From NCBI GenBank assembly GCA_963580455.1, contig OY756967.1, positions 13,538,501-13,602,500 on the forward strand: a stretch of 64,000 nucleotides of DNA, given 5' to 3'. This DNA comes from Euonymus europaeus (taxonomy: Eukaryota; Streptophyta; Magnoliopsida; Celastrales; Celastraceae). A model generated the notes under the pieces. It did no database searches. It had not been told where the DNA came from and saw only the letters and a program-made list of their open reading frames with translations. This document shows, piece after piece, positions 1 to 11,356 of the stretch (its first letter is position 1; every line of letters begins with the position of its first letter). Both the position numbers and the translations under genes were made by a program.

Positions 1-480
1 GACAAAACCGTTGAAAGCTCCTCCATAGAGAGAGTTGAGTAACTTCGGACTATCAAAGTTGCTCGGTATACACTTTTTGTTGTTCTTCTATGTTAAATTT
101 TACGAAAATGAGCTTCCAGGACTATTTCGATGCCAAAACACAAACTTTCTATGACAAATTGACAAAATCGTTAAAAGCTCCCCCATAGAGAGAGTTGTGC
201 AACTTTGGACAATCAAAGTTGCTCGGTGTACACTTTTTATTGTTCATTTATGTTAAATTTTACGAAAATGAGCTTCCAGGATTATTTCGATACCAAAATA
301 CCAACTTTCTATGACAAATGGACAATACCGTTAAAAGCTCCTCCATAAAGAGAGTTGAGAAACTTCGGACTATCAATGTTGCTCGGTGTACACTTTTTAT
401 TGTTCTTCTACGTTAAATTTTACGAAAATTAGCTTCCAGGATTATTTCGATGCCAAAACACCAACTTTCGATGACAAATA

Positions 481-640
481 GACAAAACCGTTAAAAGCTA
501 CTCCATAGAGAGAGTTGAGCAACTTCGGACTATCAAAGTTGCTCGGTGTACACTTTTTATTGTTCTTCTAAGTCAAATTTTACGAGTATAAGCTTCCAAG
601 ATTATTTCGATACCAAAACACCAACTTTCTATGGTAAATG
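481..640. repeat. Monomer subtype D (exemplar)
   Basis: Diagnostic bases are CTTCTAAGTCAAATTTTACGAGTATAAG cut at the AT-rich dyad, CTTCCAAGATT, GATACCAAAACACC and CTATGGTAAATG. The next monomer therefore begins TACAAAACC. D shares its middle with subtype I but not its end. Confidence 0.8.
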
Positions 641-800
641 TACAAAACCATTAAAAGCTCCTCCATAGAGAGAGTTGAGCAACTTCGGACTATCAAAGTT
701 GCTCGGTGTACACTTTTTATTGTTCTTCTACGTTAAATTTTACGAAAATGAGCTTCAAGGATTATTTCGATGCCAAAACAGCAACTTTCAATGACAAATG
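641..800. repeat. Monomer subtype E (exemplar)
   Basis: It begins TACAAAACCATT and carries GAGCTTCAAGGATT and CAAAACAGCAACTTTC. In the left array it is followed by F. From 12957 on, a K-type block can follow it instead, which marks the entry point of the newer subtypes. Confidence 0.8.
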
Positions 801-960
801 GACAAAATCGTTAAAAGCTCCTCCATAGAGAGAGTTGAGAAACTTCGGACTATCAAAGTTGTTCGGTGTATACTTTTTATTGTTCTTTTATGTTAAATTT
901 TACGAAAATGAGGTTCCAGGATTATTTCGATACCAAAATACCAACTTTCAATGACAAATG
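801..960. repeat. Monomer subtype F (exemplar)
   Basis: Diagnostic bases are GACAAAATCG, TTCTTTTATG, GAGGTTCCAGG and GATACCAAAATACC. The second half of F also forms the second half of the B/F chimera found in all short cassettes. Confidence 0.78.
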
Positions 961-1120
961 GACAATACCGTTAAAAGCTCCTCCATAAAGAGAGTTGAGC
1001 AACTTCGGACTATCAAAGTTGCTCGGTGTACACTTTTTATTGTTCTTCTACGTTAAATTTTACGAAAATTAGCTTCCAAGATTATTTCGATGCCAAAACA
1101 CCAACTTTCTATGACAAATG
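961..1120. repeat. Monomer subtype G (exemplar)
   Basis: It resembles C (GACAATACCG, CATAAAGAGAG, GAAAATTAGC) but has CTTCCAAGATT and an intact AAAGTTGCTC. In short cassettes a derivative with CATAAAGCGAG takes this place. Confidence 0.75.
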
Positions 1121-1280
1121 GACAAAACCGTTAAAAGCTCCTCCATAGAGAGAGTTGAGCAACATCGGACTATCAAAGTTGCTCTGTGTACACATTTTAT
1201 TGTTCTTTTTTGTTAAATTTTACGAAAATGAGCTACTAGGATTATTTCGATGCCAAAACACCAACTTTCTATGACAAATA
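1121..1280. repeat. Monomer subtype H (exemplar)
   Basis: Diagnostic bases are GTACACATTTTATTG, TTCTTTTTTGTT, GAGCTACCAGG or GAGCTACTAGG, and a final GACAAATA that makes the next monomer start AGACAAAACC. H precedes I. Confidence 0.78.
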
Positions 1281-1440
1281 GACAAAACCGTTAAAAGCTC
1301 CTCCATAGAGAGAGTTGAGCAACTTCGGACTATCAAAGTTTCTCGGTGTACACTTTATATTGTTCTACTAAGTCAAATTTTACGAGTATAAGCTTCCAAG
1401 ATTATTTCGATGCCAAAACATTAACTTTCTGTGACAAATG
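1281..1440. repeat. Monomer subtype I (exemplar)
   Basis: Diagnostic bases are AAAGTTTCTCGG, CACTTTATATTGTTCTACTAAG, ACGAGTATAAG, CATTAACTTTCTGTG. The TTTCTC change breaks the right arm of the long dyad. I closes nearly every cassette in the left array and is followed by A. Confidence 0.8.
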
Positions 1441-2558
1441 GACAAAACCGTTAAAAGCTCCTCCATAGAGAGAGTTGAGCAACTTCGGACTATCAAAGTT
1501 GCTCGGTGTACACTTTTTATTGTTCTTCTATGTTAAATTTTACGAAAATGAGCTTCCAGGATTATTTCGATGCCAAAACAACAACTTTTTATGACAAATG
1601 GACAAAATCGTTAAAAGCTCCTCCATAGAGAGAGTTGAGCAACTTCGGACTATCTAAGTTGCTCGGTGTACACCTTTTATTGTTCTTTTATGTCAAATTT
1701 ACGAAAATGAGCTTCTAAGATTATTTCGATGCCAAAACACGAACTTTCTATGACAAATGGAGCAAACCGTTAAAAGCTCCTCCATAGAGAGAGTTGAGCA
1801 ACTTCGGACTATCTAAGTTGCTCGGTGTACACCTTTTATTGTTCTTTTATGTCAAATTTACGAAAATGAGCTTCTAAGATTATTTCGATGCCAAAACACG
1901 AACTTTCTATGACAAATGGCCAAAAGCTCTAGAAGCTCCTCCATAGAGAGAGTTGAGCAACTTCGGAACATCAAAGTTGCTCGGTGTACACTTTTTATTG
2001 TTCTTTTATGTTAAATTTTACGAAAATGAGGTTTCAGGATTATTTCGATACCAAAATACCAACTTTCTATGACAAATGGACAATACCGTTAAAAGCTCCT
2101 CCATAAAGAGAGTTTAGCAACTTCGGACTATCAAAGTTGCTCGGTGTACACTTTTTATTGTTCTTCTACGTTAAATTTTACGAAAATTAGCTTCCAAGAT
2201 TATTTCGATGCCAAAACACCAACTTTCTATGACAAATGGACAAAACCGTTAAAAGCTCCTCCATAGAGAGAGCTGAGCAACTTCGGACTATCAAAGTTGC
2301 TCGGTGTACACATTTTATTGTTCTTTTTTGTTAAATTTTACGAAAATGAGCTACCAGGATTATTTCGATGCCAAAACACCAACTTTCTATGACAAATAGA
2401 CAAAACCGTTAAAAGCTCCTCCATAGAGAGAGTTGAGCAACTTCGGACTATCAAAGTTTCTCGGTGTACACTTTATATTGTTCTACTAAGTCAAATTTTA
2501 CGAGTATAAGCTTCCAAGATTATTTCGATGCCAAAATATTAACTTTCTATGACAAATG
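1441..2558. repeat. Divergent 7-monomer segment with two K-like monomers
   Basis: A near-consensus monomer (1441-1600) is followed by two 159-bp monomers (1601-1759 and 1760-1918) with GTACACCTTTTATTG, GTCAAATTTACG, CTTCTAAGATT and CACGAACTTTC, features otherwise typical of K. An F-like monomer beginning GCCAAAAGCTCTAGAAG, then G, H and I, complete the segment. The matching place in the next unit (from 4639) holds a 5-mer cassette instead. Confidence 0.78.
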
Positions 2559-3198
2559 GACAAAACCGTTGAAAGCTCCTCCATAGAGAGATTTGAGCAA
2601 CTTCGGACTATCAAAGTTGCTCGGTATACACTTTTTGTTGTTCTTCTATGTTAAATTTTACGAAAATGAGCTTCCAGGATTATTTCGATGCCAAAACACA
2701 AACTTTCTATGACAAATGGACAAAATCGTTAAAAGCTCCCCCATAGAGAGAGTTGTGCAACTTTGGACTATCAAAGTTGCTCGGTGTACACTTTTTATTG
2801 TTCTTTTATGTTTAATTTTACGAAAATGAGGTTCCAGGATTATTTCGATACCAAAATACCAACTTTCTATGACAAATGGACAATACCGTTAAAAGCTCCT
2901 CCATAAAGCGAGTTGAGCAACTTCGGACTATCAATGTTGCTCGGTGTACACTTTTTATAGTTCTTCTACGTTAAATTTTACGAAAATTAGTTTCCAAGAT
3001 TATTTCGATACCAAAACACCAACTTTCTATGACAAATGGACAAAACCGTTAAAACCTCCTCCATAGAGAGAGTTGAGCAACTTCGGACTATCAAAGTTGC
3101 TCGGTGTACACTTTATATTGTTCTACTAAGTCAAATTTTACGAGTATAAGCTTCCAAGATTATTTCGATGCCAAAACATTAACTTTCTGTGACAAATG
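2559..3198. repeat. 4-mer cassette A-(B/F)-G-(H/I), copy 1
   Basis: A carries ATTTGAGC, then a B/F chimera, a G-like monomer with CATAAAGCGAG, and a monomer that starts with GTTGCTCGG but ends like I. The cassette recurs at 5759-6398 and 9277-9916, always followed by the 9-mer or a derivative whose A reads GTTGAGTAAC. Confidence 0.78.
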
Positions 3199-3358
3199 GA
3201 CAAAACCGTTGAAAGCTCCTCCATAGAGAGAGTTGAGTAACTTCGGACTATCAAAGTTGCTCGGTATACACTTTTTGTTGTTCTTCTATGTTAAATTTTA
3301 CGAAAATGAGCTTCCAGGACTATTTCGATGCCAAAACACAAACTTTCTATGACAAATT
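3199..3358. repeat. Monomer subtype A (exemplar)
   Basis: Diagnostic bases are GTTGAAAGC near the start, CGGTATACACTTTTTGTTG in the middle and CACAAACTTTC near the end. I count 20 GTATAC copies, starting at 1, 2559, 3199, 4639, 5439, 5759, 6399, 7679, 8479, 9277, 9917, 11357, 12157, 14236, 15036, 16793, 18391, 27338, 32609 and 61846. Seventeen lie before 18.6 kb. A opens nearly every cassette in the left part of the array. Confidence 0.85.
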
Positions 3359-4638
3359 GACAAAATCGTTAAAAGCTCCCCCATAGAGAGAGTTGTGCAA
3401 CTTTGGACAATCAAAGTTGCTCGGTGTACACTTTTTATTGTTCATTTATGTTAAATTTTACGAAAATGAGCTTCCAGGATTATTTCGATACCAAAATACC
3501 AACTTTCTATGACAAATGGACAATACCGTTAAAAGCTCCTCCATAAAGAGAGTTGAGAAACTTCGGACTATCAATGTTGCTCGGTGTACACTTTTTATTG
3601 TTCTTCTACGTTAAATTTTACGAAAATTAGCTTCCAGGATTATTTCGATGCCAAAACACCAACTTTCGATGACAAATAGACAAAACCGTTAAAAGCTACT
3701 CCATAGAGAGAGTTGAGCAACTTCGGACTATCAAAGTTGCTCGGTGTACACTTTTTATTGTTCTTCTAAGTCAAATTTTACGAGTATAAGCTTCCAAGAT
3801 TATTTCGATACCAAAACACCAACTTTCTATGGTAAATGTACAAAACCATTAAAAGCTCCTCCATAGAGAGAGTTGAGCAACTTCGGACTATCAAAGTTGC
3901 TCGGTGTACACTTTTTATTGTTCTTCTACGTTAAATTTTACGAAAATGAGCTTCAAGGATTATTTCGATGCCAAAACAGCAACTTTCAATGACAAATGGA
4001 CAAAATCGTTAAAAGCTCCTCCATAGAGAGAGTTGAGAAACTTCGGACTATCAAAGTTGTTCGGTGTATACTTTTTATTGTTCTTTTATGTTAAATTTTA
4101 CGAAAATGAGGTTCCAGGATTATTTCGATACCAAAATACCAACTTTCTATGACAAATGGACAATACCGTTAAAAGCTCCTCCATAAAGAGAGTTGAGCAA
4201 CTTCGGACTATCAAAGTTGCTCGGTGTACACTTTTTATTGTTCTTCTACGTTAAATTTTACGAAAATTAGCTTCCAAGATTATTTCGATGCCAAAACACC
4301 AACTTTCTATGACAAATGGACAAAACCGTTAAAAGCTCCTCCATAGAGAGAGTTGAGCAACATCGGACTATCAAAGTTGCTCTGTGTACACATTTTATTG
4401 TTCTTTTTTGTTAAATTTTACGAAAATGAGCTACTAGGATTATTTCGATGCCAAAACACCAACTTTCTATGACAAATAGACAAAACCGTTAAAAGCTCCT
4501 CCATAGAGAGAGTTGAGCAACTTCGGACTATCAAAGTTTCTCGGTGTACACTTTATATTGTTCTACTAAGTCAAATTTTACGAGTATAAGCTTCCAAGAT
4601 TATTTCGATGCCAAAACATTAACTTTCTGTGACAAATG
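3199..4638. repeat. 9-mer cassette ABCDEFGHI, copy 2
   Basis: It matches 1-1440 monomer by monomer at an offset of 3198, including the unusual GAGAAAC in C and F and CTACTAGG in H. Confidence 0.82.
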
Positions 4639-5438
4639 GACAAAACCGTTGAAAGCTCCTCCATAGAGAGAGTTGAGCAACTTCGGACTATCAAAGTTGC
4701 TCGGTATACACTTTTTGTTGTTCTTCTATGTTAAATTTTACGAAAATGAGCTTCCAGGATTATTTCGATGCCAAAACACAAACTTTCTATGACAAATGGA
4801 CAAAATCGTTAAAAGCTCCCCCATAGAGAGAGTTGTGCAACTTTGGACTATCAAAGTTGCTCGGTGTACACTTTTTATTGTTCTTTTATGTTAAATTTTA
4901 CGAAAATGAGGTTCCAGGATTATTTCGATACCAAAATACCAACTTTCTATGACAAATGGACAATACCGTTAAAAGCTCCTCCATAAAGCGAGTTGAGCAA
5001 CTTCGGACTATCAAAGTTGCTCGGTGTACACTTTTTATTGTTCTTCTACGTTAAATTTTACGAAAATTAGCTTCCAAGATTATTTCGATGCCAAAACACC
5101 AACTTTCTATGACAAATGGACAAAACCGTTAAAAGCTCATCCATAGAGAGAGTTGAGCAACTTCGGACTATCAAAGTTGCTCGGTGTACACATTTTATTG
5201 TTCTTTTTTGTTAAATTTTACGAAAATGAGCTACCAGGATTATTTCGATGCCAAAACACCAACTTTCTATGACAAATAGACAAAACCGTTAAAAGCTCCT
5301 CCATAGAGAGAGTTGAGCAACTTCGGATTATCAAAGTTTCTCGGTGTACACTTTATATTGTTCTACTAAGTCAAATTTTACGAGTATAAGCTTCCATGAT
5401 TATTTCAATGCCAAAACAGTAACTTTCTGTGACAAATG
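4639..5438. repeat. 5-mer cassette A-(B/F)-G-H-I
   Basis: Five monomers spanning 800 bp. The second is a B/F chimera: CTCCCCCATAG and GTGCAACTTTGG of B, then TTCTTTTATG and GAGGTTCC of F. The cassette equals the 9-mer minus 640 bp. Copies are at 7679-8478, 11357-12156 and 14236-15035. Confidence 0.8.
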
Positions 5439-5758
5439 GACAAAACCGTTGAAAGCTCCTCCATAGAGAGAGTTGAGCAACTTCGGACTATCAAAGTTGC
5501 TCGGTATACACTTTTTGTTGTTCTTCTATGTTAAATTTTACGAAAATGAGCTACCAGGATTATTTCGATGCCAAAACACCAACTTTCTATGACAAATAGA
5601 CAAAACCGTTAAAAGCTCCTCCATAGAGAGAGTTGAGCAACTTCGGACTATCAAAGTTTCTCGGTGTACACTTTATATTGTTCTACTAAGTCAAATTTTA
5701 CGAGTATAAGCTTCCAAGATTATTTCGATGCCAAAATATTAACTTTCTATGACAAATG
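5439..5758. repeat. 2-mer cassette (A/H)-I
   Basis: The first monomer has A bases through GTATACACTTTTTGTTG and CTTCTATG, then H bases (GAGCTACCAGG, CACCAAC, CAAATAG). The second is I. It equals the 9-mer with seven monomers removed by a crossover inside the A/H monomer. Confidence 0.78.
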
Positions 5759-6398
5759 GACAAAACCGTTGAAAGCTCCTCCATAGAGAGATTTGAGCAA
5801 CTTCGGACTATCAAAGTTGCTCGGTATACACTTTTTGTTGTTCTTCTATGTTAAATTTTACGAAAATGAGCTTCCAGGATTATTTCGATGCCAAAACACA
5901 AACTTTCTATGACAAATGGACAAAATCGTTAAAAGCTCCCCCATAGAGAGAGTTGTGCAACTTTGGACTATCAAAGTTGCTCGGTGTACACTTTTTATTG
6001 TTCTTTTATGTTTAATTTTACGAAAATGAGGTTCCAGGATTATTTCGATACCAAAATACCAACTTTCTATGACAAATGGACAATACCGTTAAAAGCTCCT
6101 CCATAAAGCGAGTTGAGCAACTTCGGACTATCAATGTTGCTCGGTGTACACTTTTTATAGTTCTTCTACGTTAAATTTTACGAAAATTAGTTTCCAAGAT
6201 TATTTCGATACCAAAACACCAACTTTCTATGACAAATGGACAAAACCGTTAAAACCTCCTCCATAGAGAGAGTTGAGCAACTTCGGACTATCAAAGTTGC
6301 TCGGTGTACACTTTATATTGTTCTACTAAGTCAAATTTTACGAGTATAAGCTTCCAAGATTATTTCGATGCCAAAACATTAACTTTCTGTGACAAATG
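5759..6398. repeat. 4-mer cassette A-(B/F)-G-(H/I), copy 2
   Basis: It matches 2559-3198 at an offset of 3200, including ATTTGAGC in A, GTTTAATTTTACG in the B/F chimera and TTTATAGTTC in the third monomer. Confidence 0.78.
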
Positions 6399-7678
6399 GA
6401 CAAAACCGTTGAAAGCTCCTCCATAGAGAGAGTTGAGTAACTTCGGACTATCAAAGTTGCTCGGTATACACTTTTTGTTGTTCTTCTATGTTAAATTTTA
6501 CGAAAATGAGCTTCCAGGACTATTTCGATGCCAAAACACAAACTTTCTATGACAAATTGACAAAATCGTTAAAAGCTCCCCCATAGAGAGAGTTGTGCAA
6601 CTTTGGACAATCAAAGTTGCTCGGTGTACACTTTTTATTGTTCATTTATGTTAAATTTTACGAAAATGAGCTTCCAGGATTATTTCGATACCAAAATACC
6701 AACTTTCTATGACAAATGGACAATACCGTTAAAAGCTCCTCCATAAAGAGAGTTGAGAAACTTCGGACTATCAATGTTGCTCGGTGTACACTTTTTATTG
6801 TTCTTCTACGTTAAATTTTACGAAAATTAGCTTCCAGGATTATTTCGATGCCAAAACACCAACTTTCGATGACAAATAGACAAAACCGTTAAAAGCTACT
6901 CCATAGAGAGAGTTGAGCAACTTCGGACTATCAAAGTTGCTCGGTGTACACTTTTTATTGTTCTTCTAAGTCAAATTTTACGAGTATAAGCTTCCAAGAT
7001 TATTTCGATACCAAAACACCAACTTTCTATGGTAAATGTACAAAACCATTAAAAGCTCCTCCATAGAGAGAGTTGAGCAACTTCGGACTATCAAAGTTGC
7101 TCGGTGTACACTTTTTATTGTTCTTTTTTGTTAAATTTTACGAAAATGAGCTACTAGGATTATTTCGATGCCAAAACACCAACTTTCTATGACAAATAGA
7201 CAAAACCGTTAAAAGCTCCTCCATAGAGAGAGTTGAGCAACTTCGGACTATCAAAGTTTCTCGGTGTACACTTTATATTGTTCTACTAAGTCAAATTTTA
7301 CGAGTATAAGCTTCCAAGATTATTTCGATGCCAAAACATTAACTTTCTGTGACAAATGGACAAAACCGTTGAAAGCTCCTCCATAGAGAGAGTTGAGCAA
7401 CTTCGGACTATCAAAGTTGCTCGGTGTACACATTTTATTGTTCTTTTTTGTTAAATTTTACGAAAATGAGCTACTAGGATTATTTCGATGCCAAAACACC
7501 AACTTTCTATGACAAATAGACAAAACCGTTAAAAGCTCCTCCATAGAGAGAGTTGAGCAACTTCGGACTATCAAAGTTTCTCGGTGTACACTTTATATTG
7601 TTCTACTAAGTCAAATTTTACGAGTATAAGCTTCCAAGATTATTTCGATGCCAAAACATTAACTTTCTGTGACAAATG
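6399..7678. repeat. Rearranged cassettes: 6-mer ABCD(E/H)I then 2-mer (A/H)I
   Basis: A, B, C and D match 3199-3838. The monomer at 7039 starts like E (TACAAAACCATT) and ends like H (TTCTTTTTTG, CTACTAGG), so E through G are lost. I follows, then an A/H chimera at 7359 and another I. The 320 bp at 7121-7440 and 7441-7760 are almost the same until the next A diverges near 7745. Confidence 0.8.
7039..7198. repeat. Chimeric monomer E/H
   Basis: The first part is that of E (TACAAAACCATT, GGTGTACACTTTTTATTG) and the second that of H (TTCTTTTTTG, GAGCTACTAGG, CACCAAC, CAAATAG). The switch lies between the CACTTTTTATTG at about 7110 and the TTTTTTG at about 7125. Confidence 0.75.
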
Positions 7679-8478
7679 GACAAAACCGTTGAAAGCTCCT
7701 CCATAGAGAGAGTTGAGCAACTTCGGACTATCAAAGTTGCTCGGTATACACTTTTTGTTGTTCTTCTATGTTAAATTTTACGAAAATGAGCTTCCAGGAT
7801 TATTTCGATGCCAAAACACAAACTTTCTATGACAAATGGACAAAATCGTTAAAAGCTCCCCCATAGAGAGAGTTGTGCAACTTTGGACTATCAAAGTTGC
7901 TCGGTGTACACTTTTTATTGTTCTTTTATGTTAAATTTTACGAAAATGAGGTTCCAGGATTATTTCGATACCAAAATACCAACTTTCTATGACAAATGGA
8001 CAATACCGTTAAAAGCTCCTCCATAAAGCGAGTTGAGCAACTTCGGACTATCAAAGTTGCTCGGTGTACACTTTTTATTGTTCTTCTACGTTAAATTTTA
8101 CGAAAATTAGCTTCCAAGATTATTTCGATGCCAAAACACCAACTTTCTATGACAAATGGACAAAACCGTTAAAAGCTCATCCATAGAGAGAGTTGAGCAA
8201 CTTCGGACTATCAAAGTTGCTCGGTGTACACATTTTATTGTTCTTTTTTGTTAAATTTTACGAAAATGAGCTACCAGGATTATTTCGATGCCAAAACACC
8301 AACTTTCTATGACAAATAGACAAAACCGTTAAAAGCTCCTCCATAGAGAGAGTTGAGCAACTTCGGATTATCAAAGTTTCTCGGTGTACACTTTATATTG
8401 TTCTACTAAGTCAAATTTTACGAGTATAAGCTTCCATGATTATTTCAATGCCAAAACATTAACTTTCTGTGACAAATG
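7679..8478. repeat. 5-mer cassette, copy 2
   Basis: It matches 4639-5438 at an offset of 3040, including GCTCATCC in H and the CTTCCATGATTATTTCAATG change in the last monomer. Confidence 0.78.
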
Positions 8479-9916
8479 GACAAAACCGTTGAAAGCTCCT
8501 CCATAGAGAGAGTTGAGCAACTTCGGACTATCAAAGTTGCTCGGTATACACTTTTTGTTGTTCTTCTATGTTAAATTTTACAAAAATGAGGTCCTGGATT
8601 ATTTCGATGCCAAAACACAAACTTTCTATGACAAATGGACAAAATCGTTAAAAGCTCCCCCATAGAGAGAGTTGTGCAACTTTGGACAATCAAAGTTGCT
8701 CGGTGTACACTTTTTATTGTCCATTTATGTTAAATTTTACGAAAATGAGCTTCCAGGATTATTTCGATACCAAAATACCAACTTTCTATGACAAATGGAC
8801 AATACCGTTAAAAGCTCCTCCATAAAGAGAGTTGAGCAACTTCGGACTATCAATGTTGCTCGGTGTACACTTTTTATTGTTCTTCTACGTTAAATTTTAC
8901 GAAAATTAGCTTCCAGGATTATTTTGATGCCAAAACACCAACTTTCTATGACAAATGGACAAAACCGTTAAAAGCTCCTCCATAGAGAGAGTTGAGCAAC
9001 TTCGGACTATCAAAGTTGCTCGGTGTACACTTTTTATTGTTCTTCTAAGTCAAATTTTACGAGTATAAGCTTCCAAGATTATTTCGATACCAAAACACCA
9101 ACTTTCTATGGTAAATGTACAAAACCTTTAAAAGCTCCTCCATAGAGAGAGTTGAGCAACTTCGGACTATCAAAGTTGCTCGGTGTACACTTTTTTTGTT
9201 CTTCTACGTTAAATTTTACGAAAATGAGCTTCAAGGATTATTTCGATGCCAAAACAGCAACTTTCTATGATAAATGGACAAAATCGTTAAAAGCTCCTGC
9301 ATAGAGAGATTTGAGCAACTTCGGACTATCAAAGTTGCTCGGTATACACTTTTTGTTGTTCTTCTAGGTTAAATTTTACGAAAATGAGCTTCCAGGATTA
9401 TTTCGATGCCAAAACACAAACTTTCTATGACAAATGGACAAAATCGTTAAAAGCACCCCCATAGAGAGAGTTGTGCAACTTTGGACTATCAAAGTTGCTC
9501 GGTGTACACTTTTTATTGTTCTTTTATGTTTAATTTTACGAAAATGAGGTTCCAGGATTATTTCGATACCAAAATACCAACTTTCTATGACAAATGGACA
9601 ATACCGTTAAAAGCTCCTCCATAAAGCGAGTTGAGCAACTTCGGACTATCAATGTTGCTCGGTGTAAACTTTTTATAGTTCTTCTACGTTAAATTTTACG
9701 AAAATTAGTTTCCAAGATTATTTCGATACCAAAACACCAACTTTCTATGACAAATGGACAAAACCGTTAAAAGCTCCTCCATAGAGAGAGTTGAGCAACT
9801 TCGGACTATCAAAGTTGCTCGGTGTACACTTTATATTGTTCTACTAAGTCAAATTTTACGAGTATAAGCTTCCAAGATTATTTCGATGCCAAAACATTAA
9901 CTTTCTGTGACAAATG
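8479..9916. repeat. Truncated ABCDE plus 4-mer cassette
   Basis: A (159 bp, with GAGGTCCTGG), B, C, D and E (159 bp, ACTTTTTTTG) are followed directly at 9277 by an A whose first bases (GACAAAATCG, GCTCCTGCATAG) are those that follow E elsewhere. The 4-mer cassette then continues as at 2559. Unit 3 of the left array (6399-9916) has 22 monomers in all. Confidence 0.76.
9277..9436. repeat. Chimeric monomer joining an E-follower to A
   Basis: It begins GACAAAATCG and GCTCCTGCATAG, as in the K monomer that follows E at 12957, and continues as the 4-mer A with ATTTGAGC and GTATAC. The switch falls within about ten bases near 9301-9310. Confidence 0.7.
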
Positions 9917-11356
9917 GATAAAACCGTTGAAAGCTCCTCCATAGAGAGAGTTGAGTAACTTCGGACTATCAAAGTTGCTCGGTATACACTTTTTGTTGTT
10001 CTTCTATGTTAAATTTTACGAAAATGAGCTTCCAGGACTATTTCGATGCCAAAACACAAACTTTCTATGACAAATGGACAAAATCGTTAAAAGCTCCCCC
10101 ATAGAGAGAGTTGTGCAACTTTGGACAATCAAAGTTGCTCGGTGTACACCTTTTATTGTTCATTTATGTTAAATTTTACGAAAATGAGCTTCCAGGATTA
10201 TTTCGATACCAAAATACCAACTTTCTATGACAAATGGACAATACCGTTAAAAGCTCCTCCATAAAGAGAGTTGAGAAACTTCGGACTATCAATGTTGCTC
10301 GGTGTACACTTTTTATTGTTCTTCTACGTTAAATTTTACGAAAATTAGCTTCCAGGATTATTTCGATGCCAAAACACCAACTTTCTATGACAAATAGACA
10401 AAACCGTTAAAAGCTACTCCATAGAGAGAGTTGAGCAACTTCGGACTATCAAAGTTGCTCGGTGTACACTTTTTATTGTTCTTCTAAGTCAAATTTTACG
10501 AGTATAAGCTTCCAAGATTATTTCGATACCAAAACACCAAATTTCTATGGTAAATGTACAAAACCATTAAAAGCTCCTCCATAGAGAGAGTTGAGCAATT
10601 TCGGACTATCAAAGTTGCTCGGTGTACACTTTTTATTGTTCTTCTACGTTAAATTTTACGAAAATGAGCTTCAAGGATTATTTCGATGCCAAAACAGCAA
10701 CTTTCAATGACAAATAGACAAAATCGTTAAAAGCTCCTCCATAGAGAGAGTTGAGCAACTTCGGACTATCAAAGTTGTTCGGTGTACACTTTTTATTGTT
10801 CTTTTATGTTAAATTTTACGAAAATGAGGTTCCAGGATTATTTCGATACCAAAATACCAACTTTCTATGACAAATGGACAATACCGTTAAAAGCTCCTCC
10901 ATAAAGAGAGTTGAGCAACTTCGGACTATCAAAGTTGCTCGGTGTACACTTTTTATTGTTCTTCTACGTTAAATTTTACGAAAATTAGCTTCCAAGATTA
11001 TTTCGATGCCAAAACACCAACTTTCTATGACAAATGGACAAAACCGTTAAAAGCTCCTCCATAGAGAGAGTTGAGCAACTTCGGACTATCAAAGTTGCTC
11101 TGTGTACACATTTTATTGTTCTTTTTTGTTAAATTTTACGAAAATGAGCTACCAGGATTATTTCGATGCCAAAACACCAACTTTCTATGACAAATAGACA
11201 AAACCGTTAAAAGCTCCTCCATAGAGAGAGTTGAGCAACTTCGGACTATCAAAGTTTTTCGGTGTACACTTTATATTGTTCTACTACGTCAAATTTTACG
11301 AGTATAAGCTTCCAAGATTATTTCGATGCCAAAACATTAACTTTCTGTGACAAATG
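9917..11356. repeat. 9-mer cassette ABCDEFGHI, copy 3
   Basis: It has the same order as 3199-4638 with scattered single-base changes, such as GATAAAACCG at its start, CAAATTTC in D and TTTTTCGG in I. Confidence 0.82.

Larger units (their letters stand above)
1..1440. repeat. 9-mer cassette ABCDEFGHI, copy 1
   Basis: Nine monomers of 160 bp run in the order A, B, C, D, E, F, G, H, I. The same order and nearly the same bases recur at 3199-4638 and 9917-11356. This is the longest cassette of the left array and the probable source of the shorter ones. Confidence 0.82.

Noticed and set aside
481..640. GAGTATAAG of D and I monomers as a further link to the Arabidopsis satellite
   Set aside because: The similar string I recall there lies on the other strand relative to the GTGTTTTGG match, so the two cannot both reflect one alignment.
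641..800. TATA-like and AATAAA-like strings as promoters or polyadenylation signals
   Set aside because: AT-rich strings recur in every monomer by composition; without a gene or transcript nothing supports a regulatory reading.
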